A DNA stretch of 64,000 bases from Ascoidea rubescens DSM 1968 (Eukaryota > Ascomycota > Saccharomycetes > Ascoideales > Ascoideaceae). Of the stretch, positions 1 through 10,386 are shown in pieces. The notes beneath the pieces were generated by a model. That model was not told the origin of the DNA, searched no databases, and worked only from the letters and a program-made list of their open reading frames with translations. The translations under genes and the position numbers were made by a program. The stretch is from NCBI RefSeq assembly GCF_001661345.1, contig NW_017962925.1, positions 1 to 64,000 of the forward strand. Reading direction: 5' to 3'. Position 1 is the stretch's first letter. Every line of letters begins with the position of its first letter.

Positions 1-54
1 AGAATGAAATATTAGAATGAAATATTAGAATGAAATATTAGAATGAAATATTAG
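1..54. repeat. 13-bp tandem repeat at window edge
   Basis: Four exact copies of the unit agaatgaaatatt fill the first 52 bases, just downstream of the Rieske gene stop. The array may extend beyond the window. It lies outside the inverted repeat. I see no function. Confidence 0.9.
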
Positions 55-82
55 TGAGAAGCAGAAGCGAAATGCAATCAAA

Positions 83-1315
83 TTACCAATCAAATTTCAA
101 TTTTTTAGCTGATTGACACTCAACCTGTTTGCATAATTCATCCAATTCCTGAGATGTTTTTGATGGAGCTTTACCACCCACAAACGCCGGATTAATAGGA
201 CTTCCGTTTTTATTTTCCAACTCAAAGTGATTTTTAGTTTGTTGAAACACAATGGACTCATCTCGAGCATCGCTTGAATGTGCCATCTTCAAGCAGTGGT
301 TGAACTTGCGTAGTTCATATTGTTTAATAAATTCGATAAATTCGTTTTTCTTGAAATCCGATATGTCATTTTTGGAGTATATATCATATTGTAGTGTGGT
401 TTTATTGTGCGAGACAGGAGAAATCTTCAACGAATACCAAGCAGGACCAAACACATTGATTGAAGAGAGAGGAAATAGGATGAATGAAGTGCCAGTAAAT
501 ATGTCAGTTTTGGATTCTGATTGTGGAGAGCTGACTTTGTTAGTTTCAACCGACGAGCCCCAGCCAAACCATGATTTAGTAGCGGTTGATTGTTGGGTGG
601 ATTCGTGTTGCAGTGGGTTATATTGCACTGTGTTTTTGAGGAAATGGTTGATTGACTTGAAATGTGAATCGTTGGACTGGTTGAATGTGAAGTGATCGTT
701 TGAATGGAGATACGCTTTCCAGTTGAAGTCGCCCTCTAGTGTGTAAGAAGTGGTGTACGTATAGTCATTGATATCGAAATCAGCTAGCTTTGACTCAAAC
801 GAGTTGAAGAATTGATCAAATGAGTAGATGGGGAGGTTGTTCTCAGCTGATCTATCAAAATTGATGAACACTAGACCCTGGGACGTAACATGAGTATTGA
901 TCTTGTATAAACTGTTTTCGGACTTGACAAACCCATCGACGTTGTTGAAGTGAGGCGCTTTGGTGAGTAAGCCATCGGTGTTGTAGGACCAACCATGGTA
1001 TTTACAACCCAAGATGATGGAAGAACCCTTTTCCTTTCTAATGACAGGATAGGCCCGGTGGCGACAGACGTTGTGGAAGCAGTTGATCTGATTTTGCTTG
1101 TTTTTGATTAAAAAAAACTGGATACCAGCCAACGAAAATGAACAATAATCACCAGCTTTTTTCAACTGCGAAGAGTGGGCAATGTAGAGCCATGATTGGT
1201 TCAAGATAGCTCTCTTTTCTAGCTCGAATAGTTCTTCAGCAGGAAAGGAGATGGGGGATTCGTCGATGATGGTGTTGGACGAGATGGGCAAGTTGGCTAC
1301 CTTAGCAGTTGACAT
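83..1315 (-). CDS. Rieske [2Fe-2S] non-heme iron oxygenase (choline-monooxygenase-like), complete copy
   Basis: This is a 410-residue protein of the Rieske oxygenase alpha-subunit family, whose members hydroxylate or demethylate small substrates. The substrate here is unknown. The Rieske cluster ligands are clear: C84-x-H86 and C104-x2-H107, the latter followed by GWSY. The catalytic domain has the family NWK landmark at residues 198-200. The expected His-x4-His pair about 11 residues later is absent. Histidines are seen instead at 204, 208 and 218. A late acidic motif (ARDES) fits the third iron ligand region. I chose the ATG at 1315 over an in-frame ATG at 1384. A TATA box at 1406-1413 is only about 22 bases from the upstream ATG, too close for a yeast transcript that includes it. 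Bases from 282 upward are repeated inverted at 16983-19027. Confidence 0.85.
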   Translation of the reverse strand: MSTAKVANLPISSNTIIDESPISFPAEELFELEKRAILNQSWLYIAHSSQLKKAGDYCSFSLAGIQFFLIKNKQNQINCFHNVCRHRAYPVIRKEKGSSIILGCKYHGWSYNTDGLLTKAPHFNNVDGFVKSENSLYKINTHVTSQGLVFINFDRSAENNLPIYSFDQFFNSFESKLADFDINDYTYTTSYTLEGDFNWKAYLHSNDHFTFNQSNDSHFKSINHFLKNTVQYNPLQHESTQQSTATKSWFGWGSSVETNKVSSPQSESKTDIFTGTSFILFPLSSINVFGPAWYSLKISPVSHNKTTLQYDIYSKNDISDFKKNEFIEFIKQYELRKFNHCLKMAHSSDARDESIVFQQTKNHFELENKNGSPINPAFVGGKAPSKTSQELDELCKQVECQSAKKLKFDW

Positions 1316-1405
1316 TTTGAAAGCACACTCAACAAAACCAATTTTGTTTGTTTTGAGTTGCGTAAACAAGATGGTGGGAGACAAGACAAGAGAGAAAAAG
1401 CAGAA

Positions 1406-1413
1406 TATTTATA
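1406..1413 (-). promoter_or_regulatory. TATA box of the left Rieske gene
   Basis: On the minus strand the sequence reads TATAAATA about 90 bases before the ATG at 1315. The same box appears in the inverted copy at 17896-17903. It decides the choice of start codon. Confidence 0.6.
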
Positions 1414-1426
1414 CCACCCTATGTAT

Positions 1427-1472
1427 CCCATCCTATGTATCCCATCCTATGTATCCCATCCTATGTATCCAA
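1427..1472. repeat. 14-bp tandem repeat in Rieske promoter
   Basis: About three copies of the unit ctatgtatcccatc lie upstream of the TATA box. A shorter 11-bp repeat (aaagatagaatc-like, about three copies) lies at 1730-1762. Both arrays are copied without visible change in the right arm of the inverted repeat (around 17837-17882 and 17547-17579). Confidence 0.8.
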
Positions 1473-2326
1473 TAAACATATTCGTTCTGGCAATTTCACG
1501 CCATTTGCTGAGATGGAATAAAAGTCAAGTGAGGAAGTTCAATTACCCCAGATAGCTGAACATACCAATGGACCAGATACATGACGATAAAGAGAGTGCC
1601 AGTGAAAGGAAAAGTTTCTAAAGAGAGTAATGCAAATTTGATTCGAAGAGCATATAAAATTCCACTCGAAGCAGCCAATTAAAACCAGCAGTTGTGTCAG
1701 TGTTGCGATAAAGAATCAGAGATGGAATAAAGATAGAATCAAAGATAGAATCAAAGATAGAGGTTATCTCAGATCCACCTTCTTCTTTCGGCACATGCCA
1801 CTTTGAGCCACCAATTCCGCTCAGCATGTAAACGGCAGTCGGACGCATCTGTCTGTGCCATGCTGTTGGAATTGCGCACATGCATACCACAGCACGTGTT
1901 ATGACATGCCGGTTGACTCATCCGTTGTTACCTTACTCCAACCGTACCGTCTCGCTCCGTTCACCGTGGCGAGCCGTGCCAAGGTTATGCTTGGATCTGC
2001 CGGTGTGACGGGTCCTTGCTGGTGTTCAGTACTCCGCCTTGCTGTGTCCCCGTGTCACCCCTGTTTCACCGGGTGACTTTGCGGGCGCCTGTTCCGCAGA
2101 GCAGCCTCTGTCGCCGCTCGCCCCTCAGCTGGCCGCAACATCGCGGGTTTCTCGATCGGCACTGCGTCCGGATGTGCCCACTGCTATTTTTACCTGCCCG
2201 TGCACGAAAAGCGGTGTTTGTTATGCTGTGTTCGGTCCCAGTTTGGTGAAAGCGATTATATTTGCTCTGAATCATCTCGTTGCAAGAGCAGTTTTTTGGC
2301 ACCTTCTCAACACCACCACAGGCACC

Positions 2327-2929
2327 ACAGCATTTCACCAGCTTGCTCAGCTATATCGAACAGGCACCACACAAGCAACCACTTCACTTCGCAACAGCAA
2401 CCACCAGGCCCACCAAGGCTGGCGCCACTAGAACGAAGCACACAGTGAGCCAAACAGGATCTTTTCACAGCAGACACTCACCAACAATAGCAAAAAGCAG
2501 AGTAAAGAGTAGAGTAAAGAGTAAAGTAAAGAACACAATAAAGAGCACAACAAAGAACACAGCAAAAAGCACAGAAAAGAGTAAAGAGTAAAGAGTAAAG
2601 AGTAAAGAAACAATCCTCCCCACTGGCTGGTTTATGCTCTCACTACCCAATTGCAATTTCATAACTTACGTCTTCTGCTCGCAAACTCTATTACCAATTC
2701 ACGACTATTAGTTCTATGATCATCGCTTCAATAAATGCTTTCAGCCCAGTTAGTTACTTAATTAATTGATCTCGTTAACAAGACTACCAACAGCATATAA
2801 GATATTCAAAACAGCAAAATACTTTACTTTTCACCAATCATTCCCAATTCTGAGACATCCCCAATTTTCAATCACCAATTAATCTTGCAATCCAATTGAC
2901 AATTCAACTGACCATTTACCAAAGCCATT
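2327..2929. other. Intergenic, purine-repeat rich
   Basis: This gap lies between the Rieske promoter and the TRP-like gene. It contains a degenerate purine array (agtaaag/aacac units, about 2495-2612) and then ordinary AT-rich promoter sequence. I see no RNA gene or convincing small protein. Confidence 0.5.
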
Positions 2930-5900
2930 ATGTATTGGTTGCCACATCTCCATCATATTTATCACCATATTTATCACCATATCTATCACTATATCTATCA
3001 CTATATCTATCACCAGCTCACTATATCTTGTTCATTAAATCTTTTATTTTGCTTTCTTTTAATTTCTCACATCCTCTTACCTGTTGATTCAGCCATTGTC
3101 AATTCCTATGAGTGTTACAAAAACAATAATGATATCTCTGACCAGCTACTAGAAATACAGTCTCCCAAAATTCAAGCCTATTTTGATACAAATGATTCGA
3201 ACTATTTATATCTTCGACTCAATTCCTACATAAATCAAAATTACTCCAATTTCACTAATTCTTCATATTATCTAAATAAAAAAAGAAAAAGAGATATAAA
3301 TAGTCGATCTGGTAATAACGTTGACAGTAATGATTATTCATTTGATGATGACGATGATGATGATACAAATGATATTGATAGTCGTAACTATTCAGCCTTT
3401 TATCTTGATAACTATGATAACTATTTATCATCATCAAATGATTCTCTCATTACTGACATAAACTATAACACAAATAAATATACAACTTTACATGTAACAA
3501 TAGAATTCATGTCTGGTGAAATATTAGAAAGATATCTAAGATTTTGTAATCTATTATCTTTATCAGATCAAAATTATTCTTATTTAATTTATAATAATAA
3601 CTCGAATTCAAACTTTCAAAAAAAAAAAAAAAATTACTTTAGTCCTAATAATGTGACCACTTCCAACCTCAATTTATATAACCAAATCACTGAAAACGAC
3701 GAGGATTATGATGATCAATATAATAAAAATATCAAAAAATTTTTTCCTCCCTTTTATGAATCTCAAACTATTACCCCCAATTTCACTGCTTTAACTCACA
3801 AAAATTTCACTTTTTCAAACGTTTGTCCTCTAAATTCTTCTAATCGTTTTGTAATAAATTATTTAGAAGACTTGTCTTCTTTTAGCAAAATTGGCTCATA
3901 TTCAATTAGGTTATCAACTCTAAGTAACGATAAAACCTCTAAAATTTTGGGCTGTTCAAAAACAATCGTTACCCCAGTTTTACCAACTTATATCACCCAT
4001 TCAATTACAATCATTACAATAATCTTACTATTATTAATTATTTTTTTCAACTATTTCACTCTCTTTCTATCTCCATATCAAGAGTCTTCAAACCCTTTCT
4101 TACTACTACCTTCTACCATTTGTAATGAGTCTCTACTAATCCAACTAGCTCCAATGTTTTCAGATTTATTAAATTATTACCAATTCATCTACTTCAATGG
4201 CGCCTTAAGCTTAGACTACCCAGGCTTTTATCAACCTTTACTACTATCTTTAAATTGGTGTGTATTATCCTTTTATAACTTTTTCACAAATACCTATACT
4301 AGCGATTATTATAAAAATGATAACATTTATTTAAACTCTTCCAATTTTAATATTCTATTAAATCCCTTTACTATTAATGATCAATGGAAAAATTTCATTC
4401 TCTTTCTAGTAGGCCTAATTTTAGCTTTTTTTGCAATTTATCAATTCTTAATTCTATTGCTAAGATTATTCAGAACAAAGAACATTGATGATTACACTAT
4501 AAAACCTAAAAAAAGATTTCTTTTTTTTAAAAAAACTCACAAAAAGACTCAAAGTAGAGAATCTTTCATGAAAAAACATAATAAAAGATCTTCAATAAAC
4601 TCTCAGAATACCACTCAAAGTGAACTATTTACTCAAGAATCTTTATCAAAATTTTGGTTCAAAAATATTTATTTAGGTCTAGGTGTTGGCTTTAGAATGT
4701 TTTTCATTTATTTTGCCTCTCCCTTTTTAATACTTAGTTTATACCAATTCTATAATTATATTGATGTTAAATTAAATTATTATGATTTTCCCCGTCCCAG
4801 TCACCTAAATCCTCCAAACTCTTTGGCTTTGAGTCTTGTTGGTTTCATAATGGTAATTCTTTGGCTTTTCATCATTATCTATTTTAATTCAAAATATATT
4901 CTATACAAAAAAAACTATTATCAAAGAAAAATTTACTCTTCTTTAAGAATTATCTTAATTTATGGCTTAATTTATAATTCATATAAGCCTAACAAATTAT
5001 ATTTTGTTCCTTTTCAATCCCTTTTATATTTTTCTAAATCTTTGGTTATCGCTGTTATTCAAAAATCTGGGTTGGCTCAAATTGTACTATTGGCTCTATT
5101 GGAGATCCTAGATTTATTTTCAATCTTAATCATCCAACCAAATTATGCTAAAACTGGTAAAAACAAAAATTCTATTCTAATGAGTATTTTCAAAATTGTT
5201 GTTCTTTGTTTTAATGTGGCATTTTTAAGTCAATTAGATATTTCTGAAAGAATCAAATCTTATATTGCCTTCACTCAGTTAGTCTTGCATGCTTTGTTAA
5301 TCTTAATAACATTTGCAAGAGCAATTTTTTGTTTCGTCAAAGTATTGAGCTCAATGCGTAAACAGAGGAAAGGCATATTATATGTTGGAAATGATGATCA
5401 AAATAAAGATATCAATTACACAAATAGCGATTCTTACATATCCAATAGAATAAGCAGAAGTATTGATATTGAAGAAAAAGCATTAAATAATACCTCTCAT
5501 CAGGGAAGTGTATTGTTTAGAAATAGCAGCTCCATGCTAAATGAATTGTATCCGACTTACAATGGAGCAAATAACTCATCATTTTTTAGAACCCCTCATA
5601 CTTCAACTTCATTTTACCATACCACATCAACTCCAACCCCGTTGATGGAAAATACCAATAGTTCTGGTATTAACTCTATTGTAAATTTGGATCCTTTGCT
5701 GCCTCAGAGTAAACATACATCTTATGATTTATTATTAGCCCCTAGTCAACGAAGAACAGATATTGATTATTCAGTTAGAGAGGCTGATCTATATAAATAT
5801 AAAGGAAGAGTATTAGATCCTGACCCAGATGTTAAAAAATTATGGGAGTCTAGAGATAATAATAATAATGATAAATTAACCAATCCTCTTGACGTTAAGC

Positions 5901-6568
5901 CAGAAAGTTCTTCAAAAAATAAAAAGAAATACCAACCTAAGATTTTTACAAAAATGTTGAATAGGTTGAAAATTTCTTCAAAGAAAGATCAGATTTCCGC
6001 AACAGGGACAAGTGGTTTTCAGGTTATGAGACCTCATCAATTAGTAGTTCAAAAAGAGGCTGGCAATAATATAAAACGCGAAAATCGGAAAAAGACACAT
6101 TCTGAAAATACTGTGGTTACACCAAAATCACCCACTACGTTTTTTATGGACTATATTAATTCTAACGCAAATAAATCAAATGATCAATCATTAAAAATTC
6201 CCGAAACAAACATGATTCAATCTCATTCAAAAAATATAAGTAAAAGAACCATCCTGGAAGAAGAGTTGACAGAAGTTAGCAGTATTGATCCTAAAAAGTA
6301 CAAAGAAAATATTCAGTTGTCACCCATGGCCAAAAGCAATAGCACACCCAATTGCAATAGCTTGGATATTTTAAACAGCGATAGAATGGAACATCAGAAA
6401 GCAAACAAAAATAATGAACCATTACATAATGATTATTGTGATGATTTGTTTAATTTTGAAAATAAACAATCTTACGAAGGTGATGTAAATCGTAAAGTTT
6501 ATCAATTTAACAATCCGAATTTTTTAGATAATGCAACTACAACCGAAAATCTTTCAAACAAAAAATAA
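2930..6568 (+). CDS. TRP-like (FLC/YOR365C family) multi-pass membrane protein
   Basis: This 1212-residue protein resembles the fungal TRP-like family (FLC1-3, YOR365C), whose members act in ER or cell-surface calcium and FAD or lipid handling. The N-terminus begins with a His-Tyr-Ile repeat encoded by a short DNA repeat at about 2955-3010. A hydrophobic stretch at residues 32-50 fits a signal peptide. Residues about 55-350 form a lumenal region with many N-glycosylation sequons and an inserted Asp run. A bundle of hydrophobic helices spans about residues 355-820. It includes the family landmark in which a short hydrophobic segment precedes LDYPGFYQP (about residue 425). The last 400 residues are polar and probably cytosolic. 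An A16 homopolymer at 3618-3633 encodes a lysine run, so the frame there depends on correct base counting. Assignment to a particular FLC paralogue is not possible. Confidence 0.8.
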   Translation: MYWLPHLHHIYHHIYHHIYHYIYHYIYHQLTISCSLNLLFCFLLISHILLPVDSAIVNSYECYKNNNDISDQLLEIQSPKIQAYFDTNDSNYLYLRLNSYINQNYSNFTNSSYYLNKKRKRDINSRSGNNVDSNDYSFDDDDDDDTNDIDSRNYSAFYLDNYDNYLSSSNDSLITDINYNTNKYTTLHVTIEFMSGEILERYLRFCNLLSLSDQNYSYLIYNNNSNSNFQKKKKNYFSPNNVTTSNLNLYNQITENDEDYDDQYNKNIKKFFPPFYESQTITPNFTALTHKNFTFSNVCPLNSSNRFVINYLEDLSSFSKIGSYSIRLSTLSNDKTSKILGCSKTIVTPVLPTYITHSITIITIILLLLIIFFNYFTLFLSPYQESSNPFLLLPSTICNESLLIQLAPMFSDLLNYYQFIYFNGALSLDYPGFYQPLLLSLNWCVLSFYNFFTNTYTSDYYKNDNIYLNSSNFNILLNPFTINDQWKNFILFLVGLILAFFAIYQFLILLLRLFRTKNIDDYTIKPKKRFLFFKKTHKKTQSRESFMKKHNKRSSINSQNTTQSELFTQESLSKFWFKNIYLGLGVGFRMFFIYFASPFLILSLYQFYNYIDVKLNYYDFPRPSHLNPPNSLALSLVGFIMVILWLFIIIYFNSKYILYKKNYYQRKIYSSLRIILIYGLIYNSYKPNKLYFVPFQSLLYFSKSLVIAVIQKSGLAQIVLLALLEILDLFSILIIQPNYAKTGKNKNSILMSIFKIVVLCFNVAFLSQLDISERIKSYIAFTQLVLHALLILITFARAIFCFVKVLSSMRKQRKGILYVGNDDQNKDINYTNSDSYISNRISRSIDIEEKALNNTSHQGSVLFRNSSSMLNELYPTYNGANNSSFFRTPHTSTSFYHTTSTPTPLMENTNSSGINSIVNLDPLLPQSKHTSYDLLLAPSQRRTDIDYSVREADLYKYKGRVLDPDPDVKKLWESRDNNNNDKLTNPLDVKPESSSKNKKKYQPKIFTKMLNRLKISSKKDQISATGTSGFQVMRPHQLVVQKEAGNNIKRENRKKTHSENTVVTPKSPTTFFMDYINSNANKSNDQSLKIPETNMIQSHSKNISKRTILEEELTEVSSIDPKKYKENIQLSPMAKSNSTPNCNSLDILNSDRMEHQKANKNNEPLHNDYCDDLFNFENKQSYEGDVNRKVYQFNNPNFLDNATTTENLSNKK
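3618..3633. repeat. A16 homopolymer inside the TRP-like gene
   Basis: Sixteen consecutive A bases encode lysines in the lumenal domain. The reading frame stays open on both sides, so the length shown is compatible with a functional gene. Confidence 0.85.
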
Positions 6569-7272
6569 GTAATAAGCTCACTACATAATGAATGATTGTT
6601 TTTGCTTTTCAAATCTTGCTTAGTATTATATTTTGTTATTGTGTGGTATTCTTTTTTGATGTTTAATTGGGATCTATTTAATCAGAAATTTTATTTCTTG
6701 GCTTGTGCTCCAAAATTTTGCTTATAATTCATTTTAGTATTTTTTTTTGTGAATTGTTAAATTTAGCTGATTAATTGTTTTTAAGTTTTTTTTGGTTTAT
6801 GGATGGTCATCATTTAATCCGTTTTTTATTTTATTTTTTAATTTGTTTTTGTTTTAAGATTATTTTTGTCTTGTTTTTGTTTTTTTGTTTAATTTGTTTT
6901 TTCCCTTTTTTTTTCTTCTATCTGATAATGTTATCAAATCAAAAAAATTAATTTTTGAAGATTCAGTTCTTTGTTGTTTTTTTCTGAAAATAAGGAAATA
7001 AGGTAAATTTTTTTTTGGTTTATTATTATTATACTATATACTTTTTTTCTTTTCTACTTTCTAAAAATTTTTGTATCAAAAGATACTTGCTAATATTTTT
7101 TTTGCTACTATCATTCATTAAAATTATATAAAAAAAGACATTAATTGAACGTAATCTAGTTTTTATAACTTGAAATTCTTTTATAACGAAACTAAAAGAA
7201 TTCTATTTTTTTGGATAAAAAGACTGATATTGATAAAAGTAATGAATAAAAAATCAGAGAAGAAAAAATAGG
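6569..7272. other. Intergenic between convergent genes
   Basis: This 0.7-kb T-rich gap separates the stop codons of the TRP-like gene and PEX29. It contains many T runs and A-rich signals suited to 3' end formation for both genes. I see no other feature. Confidence 0.6.
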
Positions 7273-10137
7273 TTAATTTGTATTGTTATTATTTTTGTTG
7301 TTCTCATTAATGGGATGTACTTCATTATAAGCAGTCGTGAAACCTTTTTTCCATTTATTGAAATTTTTATTTAATTGTGTGTTGAAATTATTTTTTGGAG
7401 GAAGCTTTGGTTCTTCGCTATTTTCAGTAAACAAATCTAATAGTAAGCTTGTAGCAGTTTTTTTCTCATTTTTAAGAAAAGCGGTGTTTTTTTCATAATT
7501 ATTAGAGGTATTATTAGTCGAATTTGCTAAAAATCTTGACAGTGAAGCAGGACCAACTTTCGAATTATTAGAAACAAGTCCATGCATTTTGTAGTTGATA
7601 GGATCAAAATTGGTCATGCTGTTATTTAAAATCTTATGATCGTTTGAATTGGTATTATCACTTGAAGGAGATCGTAATAAATTATTAAACTTAAAATTTA
7701 AATCCTTCTCGTCAAGCTCTTTATTTGAACCTGAACTACTGGTTTTTCGAGTATCATGTCCAATATTTGCTCCATCATTTGTTTCTTCATCACTATCGTA
7801 ATTACTCTGGAAATCGCTGCTGCTATTTTCATAACTATCCTCTGAATCTTTCTCTGAATCTTCATCTGAAATTTCTAAATCTTCTAATTCTTTGTCAAAG
7901 TTTCTGATTGAAAATTCCTTAATCAAATCTTCATCAGTATAGTCCGACACTCTCGTTACATATCTTACCCATCTTCTTCTTCTAAATTCAAAACTTCTTG
8001 CAGAAGTGGTTTCATTTGTGTCATAACACCATTTTTCGTCATCATCAATGTCAACTAAACCCAAAATGTAGTTTTCATTGCACCATTTGTAAGGGCTAAG
8101 ATCTAACTTCCAGTTATAAATTGAATTAGATATAGCCTTGATAGGCTGTTTAATTGGAACAGTAGGTTCAGTCGAATCTGATTTCGAATTTTTTGATTTC
8201 GAAGATAAAAAACTAGAAGTTTTCGATTTTGATTTTGAGTGCTTTAGTGTTTTTAAATTATTTGAATTATTAGATTGATCGTTTAGTAATTGATTTTTAT
8301 CAGCCAAAAATGTCCAGCCTAATGGAGGCTTTATCAGTCTTAGATCGTTTGAGTAATTATTTGGTTTTATTGGTTGATTATTATCATCAAGGTTTAAATC
8401 AGTTTTGAAAGAATTTATATTGTTTGAATTTAGACTTTTTAAGTAATTTAATTTTTCTAAAGTTTTAAATTTTCTTGAGGGGGAATTTTTTGTAAAGAAA
8501 TCAGTTGAATAAATTGTAGAGTTCCATTCTTTTTCAAACAGATCATAGTGTTGTAATTCAAAAATTTCTACTAGCTTGAGATCGTTATTAGTATTTTTGT
8601 GATTTTTATTTAAAATCTCCATTAAATTAATTTGAAATTCATTTTTCAAAAAAATAAATAAATTTTTTTTAAATTTTTTAAAATTTCTTTCAATTAATTT
8701 TTTCTGTTTTTTATTGTAAAATTTTTTAATAGTATTGCTATCTCTTTTAGTTTTATTGACGTTGTTGCTAAGATTATCCGTAACGTTAGTATTACTATTT
8801 GCATTGAAAGTATCATTATTATTATCTTTGTTGCTGTTCGTAATGGTACTGTTTGAGTTTTCCATATTATTTATATTACTAATAGGATGATTATCGTTTG
8901 ATAGAATAAACATTGAAAAAACAGCACGATATTTGGGATGGATTAATATCGATAAAGACCAAATTAAAAAAAGAGTGGAAAATTTTAATATAGGAATTAA
9001 AAATGGAACAAATTTTGGTAAAATAAATAAGTTAAAAAATCCAATTGATAAGAGTACAAGTACAAAAAAAGAGGAAATAGTTTCATTTTGCCAAAATGCA
9101 AAAGAATTAAATAGCTCTGATAAAAAATTGTAGGTATTAATATATAGTAAGACGTGATTTTGTAAGTCAGTTAAGTTTAAATAAAATTCTTTTGAAATTT
9201 CGGGGACTGGTTTTTCTAATATTGGTTTTTTAATTGGTTTTGAATTGAGCAAAAAGTCATAAGAAATATCTGGAAAAGAAATAGGATCAAATGTTGAGCT
9301 TGAGTTTAAAATTGAAATTGAAGGAGATAGTTGAGATACTGAATAATGATAAAGTAAGTTTAGATTTGACTTTACATCAATTTGGTATTTTAAAAGATAT
9401 GATGGTATCATTATGACAAATATTATATAGAAAAACGGGAAAGATGATAAAGTTGGGATAGGGCTAAGAATTATATGAGATGATATTAATAAAATAAAAA
9501 TGTTTTTATAGGGATTCTGCCAGTTGATTAAATTTATTACCTGATCGATTAAATTAAAGGGGACAGATAATCTTTGATTCATTAAAATTACATTTTTTGA
9601 CATCAAAGGAATTGTTAATTGAGGCCGATTCTTAGAGTTTTTGATTCTTTCTTGAATGTTAGATTCTGACATCTCAGATGATGGGGGTAATATCATTAAA
9701 ACTAGTTTTTCCATAAATTTATCAGTTAGCTGTTGAGAAAAAGATGATTTTGAGGCTGTATTTGTGATGGTGTTCGAATCATTGGCAGCACTTATATTTT
9801 TTGTAACAGCACTGTTAGTGTTTTTAGCATTATTGTTATTGTTATCATTATTATTCAAAGATACTTGTTGGGCATTTGTAGATGAGGGAACGGGTTGAGT
9901 ATCATCTACTGTTGCAGAATTTTTGTTATTTGAATTAGGATATAGCGTTTGATTATTGCTGGTGATTGTATTATAGATTGAAGAGAAATCAAAAGTTGAA
10001 GAGTGTGGTCTTGAATTAGGTTTATCTAAACCAGAGACGCTGGGATCATTATTTGAATCGTTATTGTTATTGTTATTGCTATTATTGCTGTTACTGTTGG
10101 AGTCCCAAGAGGAGAGAAAGTTGGATACAGAATTCAT
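7273..10137 (-). CDS. PEX29: Pex29-like peroxisomal/ER membrane protein (Pex23 family)
   Basis: The product belongs to the Pex23/Pex24-dysferlin family, which controls peroxisome number and size at ER-peroxisome contact sites. I chose the internal Met at 10137 (an ORF extension begins at 10173) because the protein then starts MNSVSNFLSSW, like yeast Pex29. Conserved landmarks in order are ILPPSSE and the SVPFN segment, membrane helices at about residues 215-260, the EFYLNLTDLQNHVLLY block, and two more helices at about 350-400. Split dysferlin motifs follow: PPLGWTF near residue 625 and a RRRRWVRYVTRV segment near 745. At 954 residues it is far longer than the yeast protein (about 554). The excess is in Asn-rich linkers and an acidic C-terminal tail. 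Pex28 is the main alternative. Confidence 0.85.
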   Translation of the reverse strand: MNSVSNFLSSWDSNSNSNNSNNNNNNDSNNDPSVSGLDKPNSRPHSSTFDFSSIYNTITSNNQTLYPNSNNKNSATVDDTQPVPSSTNAQQVSLNNNDNNNNNAKNTNSAVTKNISAANDSNTITNTASKSSFSQQLTDKFMEKLVLMILPPSSEMSESNIQERIKNSKNRPQLTIPLMSKNVILMNQRLSVPFNLIDQVINLINWQNPYKNIFILLISSHIILSPIPTLSSFPFFYIIFVIMIPSYLLKYQIDVKSNLNLLYHYSVSQLSPSISILNSSSTFDPISFPDISYDFLLNSKPIKKPILEKPVPEISKEFYLNLTDLQNHVLLYINTYNFLSELFNSFAFWQNETISSFFVLVLLSIGFFNLFILPKFVPFLIPILKFSTLFLIWSLSILIHPKYRAVFSMFILSNDNHPISNINNMENSNSTITNSNKDNNNDTFNANSNTNVTDNLSNNVNKTKRDSNTIKKFYNKKQKKLIERNFKKFKKNLFIFLKNEFQINLMEILNKNHKNTNNDLKLVEIFELQHYDLFEKEWNSTIYSTDFFTKNSPSRKFKTLEKLNYLKSLNSNNINSFKTDLNLDDNNQPIKPNNYSNDLRLIKPPLGWTFLADKNQLLNDQSNNSNNLKTLKHSKSKSKTSSFLSSKSKNSKSDSTEPTVPIKQPIKAISNSIYNWKLDLSPYKWCNENYILGLVDIDDDEKWCYDTNETTSARSFEFRRRRWVRYVTRVSDYTDEDLIKEFSIRNFDKELEDLEISDEDSEKDSEDSYENSSSDFQSNYDSDEETNDGANIGHDTRKTSSSGSNKELDEKDLNFKFNNLLRSPSSDNTNSNDHKILNNSMTNFDPINYKMHGLVSNNSKVGPASLSRFLANSTNNTSNNYEKNTAFLKNEKKTATSLLLDLFTENSEEPKLPPKNNFNTQLNKNFNKWKKGFTTAYNEVHPINENNKNNNNTN

Positions 10138-10386
10138 TTTGTGGGAAGAAAAAGAGCAAGAAGAAAAAGCCAATCAACCAATATTCAATTCATAAAAGCA
10201 TCAAGAAAAATAACTAATGATATCAATATACCTGTAATCAAACACATATAATCCTGAATCTTCAAGAAAGAAAGAATAAAACGATGTCAATTCAGCAACA
10301 AAAACATCGTATGCACATCAATGCATTATATCCGAGGTTGCATACAAATACCTTTGTAAACATATACATCGACACGCACTTTGAAG

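Larger units (their letters stand above)
282..2326 (-). repeat. Left arm of a 2,045-bp inverted repeat
   Basis: The reverse complement of this segment matches 16983-19027 along its whole length; paired positions always sum to 19309. Wherever I compared the arms, including all six-frame translations, I saw no difference. The arm holds the Rieske promoter, its GC-rich upstream region (about 1850-2270) and the coding region except the last 66 residues. The outer boundaries were read base by base: identity stops at 2326/16983 and at 282/19027. Near-identity implies a very recent duplication or an assembly artefact. Confidence 0.92.

Noticed and set aside
252-695. Plus-strand open frame opposite the Rieske gene (and its mirror at 18614-19057)
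   Set aside because: It is the antisense of the conserved Rieske coding sequence and has no family features.
2039-2431. Long open frames in the GC-rich upstream part of the repeat (both arms)
   Set aside because: Frames are open on both strands at once, as GC-rich DNA with few stop codons allows, and none resembles a protein family.
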